The notes: generated by a model not told the origin, from the sequence alone. Numbered from the stretch's first letter, positions 26,290 to 38,842 are shown. The stretch is DNA of 64,000 bases from Odiellus spinosus (GCA_963920705.1 OY987230.1:11433320-11497319), one strand, 5' to 3'. Translations and numbers: made by a program.

Positions 26290-28250
26290 TTTCCCTAATT
26301 TTTTGGTTTTTCTTAGATTAAAACTACCTGTACAAATTTATTTTTAAACTCAATACCCTAAGGCTATAAGCTAAGTTTTATAAGAATATAGGTATTAACC
26401 TTCTCACAAAAAATAATTCTAAGGATTTTTATGGAGCATCTTTTTAGTAAAGTTCACGAACTAGAATAAATGTAACGTCATTTGTTTTTTCATTGGTCCA
26501 TATTTGGTTCCTACATTTCTTTCCTGATTATTTTTGCACTAGTTTTATGTTAAAAAGTAAATTTTTTCCCCTATTTTAATTTCGGGTTTTTAATAGGAGC
26601 CCTAATAGTCGTTGGGCGTAAAAGCTTTTATTCAAATTTCTTAGTTTTATGTTTTATGAATATTTTAACATTTTTAATCTTTTAAATATAATCTTCATTA
26701 TATTCATTATTTCATTAATGACGTTTTTTTAATTTAAAAGCGCGCTGGTTGGTCAAATGTTGATCGTATAGGAAATGTGCAACAACATAGTGTAATTATA
26801 TCAGCGTTTTGTTGGAGAAATCCGTTACCTTTATGAGTAAAATAATAATCTATAAAGTTTTAGGCTGTATTTAATAATCAGTAATTATGATATGATTAAT
26901 AGATAAGAGCCCAGAGACCTCCATTTGTTGTTGTTTAATGTCAAGGGCACCTCGCTATATTTGGTTGATATACGTATATAATAATTAGTAGGTCTCGACC
27001 TTCGATTGACGCCGTAACGTATCAATGCCAGGGGTATATTCCGTAATAACAATATTATCAGCCCTTGTCGAATTATCGCGAAGGTTGCGTAAAGTAATTG
27101 AGAAACAAACATCATTTTTAGTTAGGATTTTATATCAAAGATTACGAATCGTTCGGTTACGGGTTTGATGTAACTATGAATTACATGGAGACGCGAGGAA
27201 TTTTGAAGTACAAATATGTCACGTATTGGGAAAGTAATATGTAGGGATCTTTCGTTACTAATAATATAAGCATAGTTCTTAAAAAAAATAATGGTTGTCT
27301 CACAAAATATTTAATGAACAAAAAGGACTAGAGGATCGGGGAATCCTGACCAGGGTCAAACTGGGTATGTTAGCTGAATGACTGGATACATCTGCGCTCA
27401 TGGCAATTGCCATTTTTATCATTCGTGTGTATACATAAGTGTAATATGTAAAAATTCGTACGCCAAGCCCAAAAAGTATTTATGCAACGAAATCTGATTT
27501 TAAATTCTCCCCAGTACAGCCCCCTACAATTTCCCAAAGAATTTCTATGGTGAATCATCTGTTATCACGCTGTTATATGGGTCCATAGCCTAGTGCGCTA
27601 TATGTTTAGTAGTGAAAGGAGTTTCTCGACACTCATTAATATGGAAAGTTTTTGTCATTTTCATGTTTAAGTTTTGCGCTTATGTCGCGGTGGTCAATAT
27701 CGTAAAAAGAAATACACACCATTGATGGGCACGCTTCACGGTTTATTACAGTGCAGGAAGTCTCGCGAAGAGCTTCGCTAACCTTCCACTGTACTACACT
27801 TCGTGAAGCATGCTCATCATTGCTACACACAAAAGAAATTTTCTCGCGCTGATTTTTGGCTAGTGACATTCTCAAATTAATTTTTAACGAAAATTTTGTG
27901 GGAAAATAATATTTTCTCGATGTAACTATATCCCTTTTCAAGAACATAGGAATTATATTTATCAGAGAGACATTACAGTCAACATCTACTAGGATTCTAA
28001 ATAATTTGAAACCGTTTTAAACAAGGCAATCTCAAGTATTTCACACCTAGAAATCAATTTTCTCTCGGTTGAAGAGAAATTTACAAAACTAATTGAGTTC
28101 TTGATATTATACGATATAAACCGATATATACCATGAGATATAATAACTTTAAACCGACTGTAAGCCCGCAATAAAGATCGTAAATTCGTTATAAAACTGC
28201 ACATGAATAGTAATAAGTTAGGGAATTATAGAGTAAAATAACAACGAGAA
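26290..28250. other. Likely intron between exons 1b and 2
   Basis: AT-rich with no supported exon. The minus-strand ORF at 27,636-27,947 has an unremarkable composition. Confidence 0.5.
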
Positions 28251-28256
28251 TCTCAC

Positions 28257-28364
28257 CTGTAAAACCGCGCTATCGAGGGAATTTTGGCGGGAACGCAAAG
28301 ATGGGGAATATGATCCTTGGGATCCTCCGAATCTTCTTCGGGACAAGCGATTTTTGAGACCCAT
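28257..28364 (-). CDS. Predicted alternative first coding exon 1b (36 codons)
   Basis: Seen: a minus-strand ATG at 28,364 (A at -3, G at +4) opens 36 codons ending at a 5' splice site (ACAG|GTGAGA, intron starting 28,256), again in phase 0. An in-frame TAG lies 12 codons upstream (28,403-28,401) with no ATG between. The peptide begins MGLKNRLSRRRFGG, is Arg/Ser-rich, contains RQNSLDS (residues 26-32) and ends AVLQ. The R-x-x-S-L-D-S motif is shared with exon 1a, and both exons end in phase 0, which fits alternative first exons of one gene feeding exon 2 at 25,198. A TATAAA-like element lies at 28,533-28,538 on the same strand. No known domain. Residue 6 is Arg rather than Ser/Thr, so N-myristoylation at Gly2 is not well supported. 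The surrounding 300 bp are richer in CpG than the neighbourhood. Confidence 0.6.
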
Positions 28365-28600
28365 ATTCGCGCAATATTTCACCTTTACGATAACATCAAA
28401 CTATCTTCGCGCCCATTTAGGGAGATCTTAACGAATTTTTGCACGAGGGATTCCCTGATACATTGCTGGGAAAGCAAAACAGGATATTACGAATTGGGCC
28501 AACACGCGAAGCCGCGAGCTTGAAAACGCGAGTTTATACTCGTTCCCCGACAGCCGCTGTTTTGAGCATATACATTATTTTCAACCGCAGCGCTTTCTAT
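28365..28600 (-). promoter_or_regulatory. CpG-raised segment with TATA-like box upstream of exon 1b
   Basis: The region has many CG dinucleotides (for example GCCGCGAGC, ACGCGAG) against an AT-rich background. A TATAAAC on the minus strand (28,538-28,532) lies about 170 bp before the exon 1b start. An E2F-like TTCCCGCCAAAAT lies inside the exon 1b coding sequence (28,299-28,287). A plus-strand ORF across 28,439-28,858 is read as a chance shadow of this GC-raised stretch. Confidence 0.35.
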
Positions 28601-28835
28601 TATATTCATAACCACTATTGGAGGGAGGGTTTCAGTAATAACGGAGTACGTCGATCATTTTTGAACATCGTGATGCCGTCGTTTAAAACTAAACGTTTTT
28701 CTTTTTTTATTTTTTCTTCTTTCGCTCGTTTATTTGGATGGGATGGCCATGCAGGATATCGCGATCATAATGTAATAATGTATAAACGTTTATCGAGGGA
28801 GAATTGTTCGAAGTTGGTAAAATGCTATAAGCTGA

Positions 28836-28970
28836 GGCGGTTTGTTACACAATATTAAACCTCATAGGAAAAAAAAATAGTCATTGCCAACTTCTCTTGA
28901 CTGATGTTAAAGTAAAGTTTACAACTTCTACTTTTTATCTACGAAGTATAACATCGTGTATCAATCCGCC
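28836..28970. mobile_element. GGCGGATTG-TIR MITE (135 bp)
   Basis: GGCGGTTTGTTACACAAT and the inverse of ATCGTGTATCAATCCGCC form about 25-bp imperfect terminal repeats. Diverged partial copies are near 600, 2,938, 17,030, 21,370, 34,540, 53,630 and 59,350. Confidence 0.65.
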
Positions 28971-29264
28971 GTAGTTCTGACAATTTTGCCAACTCTTTTA
29001 GGATATAAATATAAAGTTTAGATAGACCTTCGAACGCCGATACGGCGCTTTCAAGAACGTGTAGTTGAATTATTTAAATTATTTTGGGTATATCCCGTCG
29101 AACGATCGATTACGATGATATGACGAGGAACTTTAATTACGACACGTAAATTAACAGTTTTAATTAACTTTTTCCCATACGAAATTAGCATAAAATATAT
29201 TTTAAAGGGAACATTAATTAACGAAACAAGTATGTCAAGAGAAGCCCTTTAATTTTGTCTAGGA

Positions 29265-29480
29265 CTATTAACAATGGAACCTAATCTTAATAAATAAAGA
29301 TGAATAACAAAAACTTGGCGTTCATAAGCGTCCTTTAACGGCAAAAGTAGTAACTAACAAAACAACCTATACTTTTATCTATATAACATCTATACGCAAA
29401 GGTTTTGTTAGTTCTTACTTTTGCCACTGTTTCCCGTTAAAGGACACTTCTAAACCCCATTTCTTGTTATTCATGGAACA
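29265..29480. mobile_element. Fold-back MITE, second copy
   Basis: Shares AAAGATGAATAAC, TTAACGGCAAAAGTAG and the GTTAGTTCTTACTTTTGCC inverse arm with 17,581-17,839. Confidence 0.7.
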
Positions 29481-29847
29481 ACCATGGGAAGTTTACGATA
29501 TAAATATTAGAAAACATCAAATCCTCTCATTAACATAGGAAAATATTTATTTAAATAAATGAAAAAGAAAAAAATGTGGTGGAAGGAGCTGAGAAATGAA
29601 AGTCAGATATTTTTGTGACTAAGTCGCCTAGCTGACTCGCCAAATTTAGCCCCGATACAGTGTACGTGTACAGTAATTTTTAATAACCTAAAATCGAATG
29701 ACGTAATCTTTGTATATAAAATTATATTTGGCACCTAATTACTTTGTATCGAATTTCCTAATATTAATCTCTTCTAAACAAGTATATACTCGTGTTCGAC
29801 TCTTCGAGAGTAGTTGGCAATGACTACTTTAATTTCTACGAGATTTA

Positions 29848-29983
29848 ACATTTTTTCAACTTCAGAAATTAATTTAAACACCCAAAACGTATCTAAAAAT
29901 TGCGAAAAAATTCTCAAATACGGTTTTTGGCATGGTGATTTCGAAAATAAATTCAAAAGCTTTAGCTCCAAGTTTCCCTTTAA
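29848..29983 (-). mobile_element. Half copy of the TTAA palindromic MITE
   Basis: One arm only, ending AGCTCCAAGTTTCCCTTTAA. Confidence 0.6.
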
Positions 29984-29999
29984 GTAAAGAAAGCTAATG

Positions 30000-30402
30000 T
30001 TAAAGCCAAAAAACGTATTCGCAATTTTTAGATACGTTTTGGATGTTTAAATTAATTTCTGAAGTTGAAAAAAAGTAAATAAAAATCATTATTTCAGCCT
30101 TCAACAGCTCTTGTAATATCCTAACATTAAAAGAATAGCCGGAGCTTGATGCCTAAGACCTTGGCCATCAAACGACGGCCATTTATTTTAATGTTAGTAC
30201 AAGCGCTGTTGAAGGGTGAAATGATATGATTGACCCGAATTTATATTTGCTTTTTTCAAATTTTACTAAACTTTAGAAATTAATTTAAACGCCAAAAACG
30301 TGTCTTAAAAATTCTGAAAAAATTATCAAATTATTGGCATGGTGATTCCGAAAATAAATTAAATAGATGTTCCATTTTTAGCTCCAAGTTTCCCTCTAAA
30401 TA
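30000..30402. mobile_element. TTAA palindromic MITE with deleted left terminus
   Basis: The palindromic centre (TTTCAGCCTTCAACAG) and right arm are kept. The left arm starts TTAAAGCCAAAAAACG, lacking the terminal block. Confidence 0.65.
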
Positions 30403-32119
30403 TCAATGTAATTATTTTAAGTCTTAAAGGTAGACACCCGATATGCCTAACAATTTACACGAGTTGATAATAAATTTATACGTCTTACATTAAAAACCAA
30501 TCTGATTGAAATTGAAAAAGATCCCCATGAAATCCCAGAAGTTTTGGCTCAGAGCCCTTGTCAGTCTATGAATTATGTTTTTGTTATTTAATCGAGTACA
30601 TTGGCATGGCCGCCACTGACGACTAGAAAGGATAGGAAATTTAATAAGGGGGCAGAGGGGTAATAAGAGATTAGAGTAGCGGTTGTGTATAAAAATCTTA
30701 TCGGTCCTAGTTCAGGTTTCCCGCCTCTGAAGCCTCGCTTAGCTCCTAATTTTTAGCTTTCTAAATTTTATTCTTTGCCTCTAAAGCGTCTCATTCACAC
30801 TCTATATATCTAAAATAATATTACAGTGAGTTTGAACGATCGTCATTACGCTTTCCAAAGAAAAATGTTAACCGAAGTTGCTGAACAAAGAAAGGGAAGA
30901 GTCTGAGGTCACACTAAAACCTCCCCTAAGCCTATTACTATAATAGGTTTAGCACAGAGTAATTAATCTTACAAAATAATGAAGATTTATTTTTTCGAGT
31001 CTAAGGACGTAATTCTTTAGTGCGAACGAGATTTAGGAAAAGAACGGAGTTCGGTTTTTATTAGAAGATAGATGGTTCATTTTAAAATTTAAAGAGTAAG
31101 ATTAAAGGGAGATTGAAAAGTGAAATGTTTTTTAATTTCCCAATAAAAAATATTTTATTTAAATAAATTTATTTAAATATTATCTTTAATATCCTAAAAT
31201 GGAATTAATTTTGTTTTCATTTACCTTCCCTTTGCTGAGACCAAAAGTATCCTAAATTTATTTAAAAATAAGGTATTCATCTCACGTATTTTGAAGGCTT
31301 TTAATGCATTATGTTGGTTCCCTATAAGCTAGCTTAGTAGCCTATGATAAAATCAGTATTTTATATATCCGCGATATCGTAAAAAAAAAAAGAAAGAAAA
31401 TCCATGTTTTTATGCTATTTTCTTCACACAACCGTAATTACTTTACAAGCTGATTAAAAAATATTCAATCTTTTTTAATAATTTTCCAGTCGATTGACGT
31501 CATTCTCTTTAAACATTTTTTTTTTTATTATTTAATATCTTCTTACTATATTGAAAACCAATTTAAATTTTCATCACGTGAGAATCTACGGCGTAGGGAA
31601 ATTCCTACAAAGTTAAGATGATTTTAATTTAGAGCTGGAAATAGTAGATCAGTAACAACATTGGGAAAATAATTCTTTTATAAAAAAAACGTGTTTTCTT
31701 TCTTATCAAGGTCTTACCTTTCAAACCCTATAACTTCAATAGGGAGTTTTTGAAAAGGTTTCAATAGAAGACATGGTTTAAAATTTCCATGTTATTGTTA
31801 GTTTAATTCGTTTTAAATGGGCCACTTCTTGCGTATGGAACATGTATGCTTGTAATTGTGATTTTCTTTTTTAAATGAAAAGAAGTTAAAGATTTTAAAC
31901 CAGTCCCTTTATAATTCGACTCCAACAGGGTTCATACAAACCTATCAGAGATTGGAGTATATTGTCAAAAAAACTCAGGGAAATTTATCAAAGGTCGAGT
32001 ACTTAACTAACACTAATTCATGTATTTATTACGATTTTTAAAAATTAAATTGGGCACCTGAATTTAATTGGGTAAAATCTGAAAAATCAGGGTAATTGGT
32101 TTTTGAAATGTTGTACGAA

Positions 32120-32410
32120 GCCTGTGTAACAATTATTCCAATGCACCCATTCATAGAAAGGGTTTTAATTAGTCATATATCCTACTTTGGTTAAATCCAA
32201 TCAATTAGTGACTGTTTTTCAATTTGGAGAGAGATTTGAAAAATGGTTTCTACATTGTTAGTCTTAATCACATCTAAACAATGCACTCATTCGTACAAAG
32301 GGATTGTAATTAGTTTTATTCCTGCTTTGGTTAATTTCAGTTAGAGACTTCTTTTTCAATGGTTGGGATTGGAAAATTAATTGTACTTTGCTAGTTTTAA
32401 CTTAATCACA
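32120..32410 (+). repeat. Tandem repeat block of the same family
   Basis: Two to three diverged units with GACTGTTTTTCAATTTGG and TGGTTTCTACATTG segments. Confidence 0.65.
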
Positions 32411-33414
32411 ATTGTTCCTAGTTACTTGCAACTGTATCGCAAAATTATTATTATCCCCTATGATTTAACGTTGTGTATTATTTAGCTCTCTTAAACGATG
32501 TCGATCGACATTATATAATATTTACATTCCCTTTAATAAGTTTCCTTCGCGAATATAGTTACGTATACATTATAAAATAACAATAGCTTTAGAGTTATAT
32601 CATTTTTCCTTATTATGATTTTAAAAGTTGATAGCTGACCCCATCTTCCATTGCGCAATTAAGGACAGGGTGTTCGTAAAATATTATATAATTTTTACTT
32701 AGAACCATAATCTACACATTCGCGGATGGAACCGAAATTTCCTTCAGAGAACCAGTTTTATATGATTTAATGCCCGCAGGGATAACCTTGTAGGAAATGA
32801 AATAAGTGCCAGAATATAACCAACTTTCCTATAAAAACGATTTGTGTCTTCCGTTTTAAAAACAGTCCAATTCAAATGATGAAGACATCGATTGTTTTTT
32901 TTTTCTTGTTCCTTAAAAAATTCTGAGAATGAGCCACTTAGATGGAACTAGAGGAACACGATGATTCGTATCTCTCCCTTTTGTTTATCCCTAATTCGTG
33001 GTTTTACGTTTGGCCCTTCCTTTATTATTACTTCGTCTGGCTCGCATTTTCGCCGACTTCCCAAAACTGTTTTAAAGTCTCTTGCGTGAACGCAACTTTA
33101 ACGGCGTGTTATCGTTACTGTTAGGGACAAACAAAGCCATCGCGGAGATATATTTAACGCTCCTTGACTACTATGTAGTCTATTCCAAGGATGTAGGACA
33201 TAATGCCTGCGCAACCATCCTATAGACGACTTACACCCTGTAGTGCATGCTTGCGGCAAATGGTCTTTGAAAATCACGGACCATAAAACTTATGGCAGTT
33301 CGATTCGCGGTTCGATTGTTATAAACTGGGGCTTCTAATATCGCTGGCGTTACGTACAAGAAACTGTCTTCTTTATCGATAATTTGTGCCCTCATTGTCC
33401 GCGGCAGTGAGATT

Positions 33415-33553
33415 TAAAGGGAGAATGAACTTTATTTTACAATAAAGATGACATATTGAAGGTTATATTATCTTTAAATAATTAATACGTTATTCAAGTA
33501 ATATGTAATCAATTATATGAAACTTGATTAGCATTTGCATCGTTCCCTTTGAA
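33415..33553. mobile_element. Possible short TTAAAGGGA-ended MITE
   Basis: TTTAAAGGGAGAATGAAC at the left and ATCGTTCCCTTTGAAA at the right form short inverted ends around an AT-rich core. Confidence 0.4.
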
Positions 33554-33875
33554 ATTCTATTTTTATATAAAAATGACATTCTTAAATTCCACGATATTCG
33601 ATTGTAATTTATATTACTTTCCTTTCAATTTCTAAAAAATAATAATTGGGATGATGGTGCATTTTAGTAAGCTATAAATTCAGAAAATGATTCAGCTAAA
33701 GATCCAAGAAAAAGCCCTTGAAATTAATCCTAGACCAATCAAAACTTCCAATTATAAAAAGCCTAAAGGATTAGGGACTATAGAAACATTTTAATATTTT
33801 AAGGCACTGGTTAATGACAGAACAAACCTCCCCTGATTCAGAATATATTTACTATTGTTATAATTTTATGTCGAA

Positions 33876-34189
33876 TTAAAGGGAGAATGCAACCAAAAAA
33901 CAAGTGATTTTTATCGATAGTTATCGTTTAAAAAGGCCTAATCCAACAGTAAAAAAATTAAACAAATATTAAACTAGAAATAAATTTAAAACTTACACGG
34001 AGAATAGGCTTAGCTGGATTCATGGAGATCCCCTTAACTCCCTAGAGTTTAGGATATCTTCATTAATCCAGGTAAGCTTATTTTGATGGATGGATTAAAA
34101 TTTATTTCTAGTTTAATAAACGTTTGTAATTTTTTCACTTTTAGATTAGGCCTATTTAAACGATAAGGAAGCTTGCATTCTCCCTTTAA
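33876..34189. mobile_element. TTAA-flanked MITE (314 bp, complete)
   Basis: TTAAAGGGAGAATGCAA and its inverse TTGCATTCTCCCTTTAA bound a palindromic interior. A half copy is at 9,760. Confidence 0.75.
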
Positions 34190-34960
34190 TGGTACGTCAA
34201 AATGTTGATTTTATTTTCCTGATTACAAAAATGGTATTCTTTTTATATAAGTCGTTTTTCATAATCATAATTAATGATTTAAAATGAAAATGAAAATTAG
34301 TCTAACCCTTTAATAGACTTAAATTAGTATAAATTCAATTATAATTTTTTTTCGTGACATATTCCCTTTATTACTTTAAGTTAAACTAGTGCGTTATATA
34401 TTTTTTCGCCTGATCGATGGAGGTCGAGGATAATGGTGTCAAAGCCCATCTTTCTGAAACCAAATAATAGATCTAGATTTCTGTACGTTGAAATTTCAAA
34501 CTGTAATGACTATATATTCCTATTCAAGATTAGTTTTCAATGGACTACTTCTATCCCTATGAAGTTTAACATTGCGTATAATCTGCGTCAGTTGTCATTA
34601 AGTTTGCAAGCTGATCTTAATTCAAAGTATAGTGGGGAAAAAAGTTTATAGCGTGCGCAATTCATAACACGGAAAGACTCCGTTTATGTTTTCCTAAGAG
34701 ATTAAAGATAGGGGGTATATAATACTGTACGTAATAAAAAGTGAAGACGTTTCGACTTCTATTACTCGTGCTTGCGCCGAGGTCTAATCCAAGACTTAAT
34801 TGTCACGCGGAATCGCTGGCGGCGATGTTGATAGAAAGTGAAAATTACGCAATTCAATTGAATAATCAAGAAGGCGGTAGAGGTTACTCTTCTGTCAAAC
34901 CTGTTTGGGGAAAGATTTAAAAAATATACGCGTATTTCAAGCTCTGTTTGCGAAACTATA

Positions 34961-35142
34961 GCCGCGTTCACACTAGAGACTTTGAAACCGTTTTTAATCG
35001 TTTTGCTAAGGTCAAAATGGGACATTTTGGGGTCAACTGTCGAGACGGTTTGTCCAAAAATGGAGCTATTTGGTGGAAAAGTCGATTTGATCTTTTTAAA
35101 CGGTTTGAAAACGGTTTTAAAGTATCCAGCGTGAACGAAGCT
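34961..35142. mobile_element. CGTTCACAC-family TA-flanked MITE, short form (182 bp)
   Basis: Ends GCCGCGTTCACACTAGAG and CAGCGTGAACGAAGC, bounded by TA. The interior AAACCGTTTTTAA and its inverse mark the family. Confidence 0.7.
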
Positions 35143-35601
35143 TATGTTTATTGCAAATAAGGTTTAACTTGTGTATATTATAATAATACGTCCGGTTTCC
35201 GCTACTATTGCAAACAGCTCTAAAATAAAATATACTTTAATTTAACTCGACTATATAAGGGTACTTTTTTATTTTAATTGCGAAATAAGGATGGGAAAAT
35301 TAATAACTTATTCTTTATAAAACAACAGCCATTAGAAATTATTTGGATCGAAATAATCGACTTTCAAATGATCAATGTGAAATAAATTTAGTTAAACTAA
35401 CCCAACCTTACCTAAGCTATGTCGATAATTTAATTATATCAAATGAATTAAAGTTGATCAATTGGGAATATATGTTTTTTTTTTTTTTACTCTAAAGAAG
35501 GTTGCGTATATAGTGTGTATTACTCATATAAACTTGAAACTTTACGTATATACATTAAAAATTGAGGTCAAATCTACCCTGTAAATTGTCACTGTAAATG
35601 C

Positions 35602-35708
35602 GCGTTTTCGATCAAGCTTTTTTGGGCCAAAAAAATTTTTTTTTTCTATAGTTACAGCGAAAAAGTTTATTTTTGGCCAAAAAAACTCTTGATTGAAAAC
35701 GGGGCTTT
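35602..35708. repeat. Long imperfect hairpin next to the array
   Basis: The left arm (GTTTTCGATCAAG then T6GGGCCA5) pairs with the right arm (TTTTTGGCC then CTTGATTGAAAAC) around a short AT-rich loop. It may be a small fold-back element; no duplication is evident. Confidence 0.65.
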
Positions 35709-35757
35709 AGTAAATATATCTTTTAAACTCCTAGTGTAGACAAAAGGCAGTCAGCAT

Positions 35758-35905
35758 AGGAGACATTGATACGTCAGATGTTTCTATCTCTCACTTCGGT
35801 GTCATCCCCCTTAGTATGTGAGTTACAGTATTCGTCCTTACAAGAGCTCCCTCAGTAAGGGGGTTCCATGACGTCAGGCTTTATTTCCCCCTTGCTCTCT
35901 GCTAT
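35758..35905 (+). repeat. Dispersed repeat, copy left of the array
   Basis: About 145 bp (GACATTGATACGTCAG to the segment after CCATGACGTCAGGCTTT) recur in the same orientation at 50,022-50,168 with scattered differences. Family not recognised. Confidence 0.8.
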
Positions 35906-36029
35906 TTCTCTATAGAGCATGAATAGCTCCCGAAGATTCAAGAGTATAGATCCTATTTTTTAGTTTATTAATATTTTAGACTAGCATAGACTCAGTCTTG
36001 GGTGAAAACGGAAACTATATAGCGATAAT

Positions 36030-36045
36030 AAACTGATCTTGATAT
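36030..36045 (+). repeat. 16-bp direct repeat at left edge of the array (possible target-site duplication)
   Basis: AAACTGATCTTGATAT here is repeated exactly at 49,540-49,555, right after the last unit. The last 3 nt can also belong to the unit (TATCAATGG), so the duplication is 13-16 bp. Confidence 0.75.
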
Positions 36046-36170
36046 CAATGGTTTTTTTTTTTATTATAGTCAAGAAATTCCAAACAATTTGGAACTCCTT
36101 GACTCTACCTGTCATTCCCGGTTGCGGATTTCAATTATCAATATCCACCCTGAGACGAAAAATGACAACA

Positions 36171-36243
36171 CGCCTCAGGGTGGATTCGAACCACCGACCT
36201 CTGGGTAACCGTCCCATGCTCCAACCAACTGAGCTACCGAGGC
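36171..36243 (-). tRNA. tRNA-like gene, copy L1 (reference description, left arm)
   Basis: 73 nt. Acceptor GCCTCGG pairs with CTGAGGC (one G-U), discriminator G. D arm GCTC/GAGC with GG in the loop, T arm GGTGG-TTCGAAT-CCACC. A box TAGCTCAGTTGG and B box GGTTCGAATCC are perfect, and a T5 terminator lies 8 nt downstream. The anticodon arm is odd: between the D stem and T stem it is one base short. With a 4-bp stem TGGG/CCCA the loop is ACGGTTA, giving GGT (Thr) with C at 33. If aligned to Asn-type tRNAs, which the acceptor and T arm resemble, GTT is read with G at 33. Isotype is therefore uncertain and decoding is doubtful. The tract downstream of this copy is GG followed by T12, the longest in the array. 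Confidence 0.8.
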
Positions 36244-36467
36244 TATACAACCTCACAGTAGCCCACAATCGAAGCTATACAGCTCCTGACTTTGATTGAG
36301 AGCAATCGGTGATCCCTCCGTAATTGACGGATGGCATTGGGGTATCAATGGTTTTTTTTATTATAGTCAAGAAATTCCAAACAATTTGGAACTCCTTGAC
36401 TCTACCTGTCATTCCCGGTTGCGGATTTCAATTATCAATATCCACCCTGAGACGAAAAATGACAACA

Positions 36468-36540
36468 CGCCTCAGGGTGGATTCGAACCACCGACCTCTG
36501 GGTAACCGTCCCATGCTCCAACCAACTGAGCTACCGAGGC
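36468..36540 (-). tRNA. tRNA-like gene, copy L2
   Basis: Type G tract. Its 5' flank has a C-to-T change (CCTACAATC at about 36,561) seen elsewhere only beside copy R5. Confidence 0.78.
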
Positions 36541-36764
36541 TATACAACCTCACAGTAGCCTACAATCGAAGCTATACAGCTCCTGACTTTGATTGAGAGC
36601 AATCGGTGATCCCTCCGTAATTGACGGATGGCATTGGGGTATCAATGTTTTTTTTTATTATAGTCAAGAAATTCCAAACAATTTGGAACTCCTTGACTCT
36701 ACCTGTCATTCCCGGTTGCGGATTTCAATTATCAATATCCACCCTGAGACGAAAAATGACAACA

Positions 36765-36837
36765 CGCCTCAGGGTGGATTCGAACCACCGACCTCTGGGT
36801 AACCGTCCCATGCTCCAACCAACTGAGCTACCGAGGC
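36765..36837 (-). tRNA. tRNA-like gene, copy L3
   Basis: Type V tract; tRNA as L1. Confidence 0.78.
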
Positions 36838-37061
36838 TATACAACCTCACAGTAGCCCACAATCGAAGCTATACAGCTCCTGACTTTGATTGAGAGCAAT
36901 CGGTGATCCCTCCGTAATTGACGGATGGCATTGGGGTATCAATGTTTTTTTTTATTATAGTCAAGAAATTCCAAACAATTTGGAACTCCTTGACTCTACC
37001 TGTCATTCCCGGTTGCGGATTTCAATTATCAATATCCACCCTGAGACGAAAAATGACAACA

Positions 37062-37134
37062 CGCCTCAGGGTGGATTCGAACCACCGACCTCTGGGTAAC
37101 CGTCCCATGCTCCAACCAACTGAGCTACCGAGGC
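37062..37134 (-). tRNA. tRNA-like gene, copy L4
   Basis: Type V tract; tRNA as L1. Confidence 0.78.
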
Positions 37135-37358
37135 TATACAACCTCACAGTAGCCCACAATCGAAGCTATACAGCTCCTGACTTTGATTGAGAGCAATCGG
37201 TGATCCCTCCGTAATTGACGGATGGCATTGGGGTATCAATGTTTTTTTTTATTATAGTCAAGAAATTCCAAACAATTTGGAACTCCTTGACTCTACCTGT
37301 CATTCCCGGTTGCGGATTTCAATTATCAATATCCACCCTGAGACGAAAAATGACAACA

Positions 37359-37431
37359 CGCCTCAGGGTGGATTCGAACCACCGACCTCTGGGTAACCGT
37401 CCCATGCTCCAACCAACTGAGCTACCGAGGC
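37359..37431 (-). tRNA. tRNA-like gene, copy L5
   Basis: Type V tract; tRNA as L1. Confidence 0.78.
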
Positions 37432-37654
37432 TATACAACCTCACAGTAGCCCACAATCGAAGCTATACAGCTCCTGACTTTGATTGAGAGCAATCGGTGA
37501 TCCCTCCGTAATTGACGGATGGCATTGGGGTATCAATGTTTTTTTTATTATAGTCAAGAAATTCCAAACAATTTGGAACTCCTTGACTCTACCTGTCATT
37601 CCCGGTTGCGGATTTCAATTATCAATATCCACCCTGAGACGAAAAATGACAACA

Positions 37655-37727
37655 CGCCTCAGGGTGGATTCGAACCACCGACCTCTGGGTAACCGTCCCA
37701 TGCTCCAACCAACTGAGCTACCGAGGC
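37655..37727 (-). tRNA. tRNA-like gene, copy L6
   Basis: Type V tract shortened by one T, making this unit 296 bp. Confidence 0.78.
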
Positions 37728-37951
37728 TATACAACCTCACAGTAGCCCACAATCGAAGCTATACAGCTCCTGACTTTGATTGAGAGCAATCGGTGATCCC
37801 TCCGTAATTGACGGATGGCATTGGGGTATCAATGGTTTTTTTTATTATAGTCAAGAAATTCCAAACAATTTGGAACTCCTTGACTCTACCTGTCATTCCC
37901 GGTTGCGGATTTCAATTATCAATATCCACCCTGAGACGAAAAATGACAACA

Positions 37952-38024
37952 CGCCTCAGGGTGGATTCGAACCACCGACCTCTGGGTAACCGTCCCATGC
38001 TCCAACCAACTGAGCTACCGAGGC
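37952..38024 (-). tRNA. tRNA-like gene, copy L7
   Basis: Type G tract. Confidence 0.78.
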
Positions 38025-38248
38025 TATACAACCTCACAGTAGCCCACAATCGAAGCTATACAGCTCCTGACTTTGATTGAGAGCAATCGGTGATCCCTCC
38101 GTAATTGACGGATGGCATTGGGGTATCAATGTTTTTTTTTATTATAGTCAAGAAATTCCAAACAATTTGGAACTCCTTGACTCTACCTGTCATTCCCGGT
38201 TGCGGATTTCAATTATCAATATCCACCCTGAGACGAAAAATGACAACA

Positions 38249-38321
38249 CGCCTCAGGGTGGATTCGAACCACCGACCTCTGGGTAACCGTCCCATGCTCC
38301 AACCAACTGAGCTACCGAGGC
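38249..38321 (-). tRNA. tRNA-like gene, copy L8
   Basis: Type V tract. Confidence 0.78.
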
Positions 38322-38545
38322 TATACAACCTCACAGTAGCCCACAATCGAAGCTATACAGCTCCTGACTTTGATTGAGAGCAATCGGTGATCCCTCCGTA
38401 ATTGACGGATGGCATTGGGGTATCAATGTTTTTTTTTATTATAGTCAAGAAATTCCAAACAATTTGGAACTCCTTGACTCTACCTGTCATTCCCGGTTGC
38501 GGATTTCAATTATCAATATCCACCCTGAGACGAAAAATGACAACA

Positions 38546-38618
38546 CGCCTCAGGGTGGATTCGAACCACCGACCTCTGGGTAACCGTCCCATGCTCCAAC
38601 CAACTGAGCTACCGAGGC
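38546..38618 (-). tRNA. tRNA-like gene, copy L9
   Basis: Type V tract. Confidence 0.78.
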
Positions 38619-38842
38619 TATACAACCTCACAGTAGCCCACAATCGAAGCTATACAGCTCCTGACTTTGATTGAGAGCAATCGGTGATCCCTCCGTAATT
38701 GACGGATGGCATTGGGGTATCAATGTTTTTTTTTATTATAGTCAAGAAATTCCAAACAATTTGGAACTCCTTGACTCTACCTGTCATTCCCGGTTGCGGA
38801 TTTCAATTATCAATATCCACCCTGAGACGAAAAATGACAACA

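Noticed and set aside
28439-28858. 139-codon plus-strand ORF, the longest outside the array
   Set aside because: It overlaps the CpG-raised region opposite exon 1b, ends inside a MITE, and has no recognisable domain or splice logic.
32942-33124. 60-codon plus-strand ORF with aromatic-rich run
   Set aside because: Its second half is a fragment of the CGTTCACAC MITE family and there are no splice signals.
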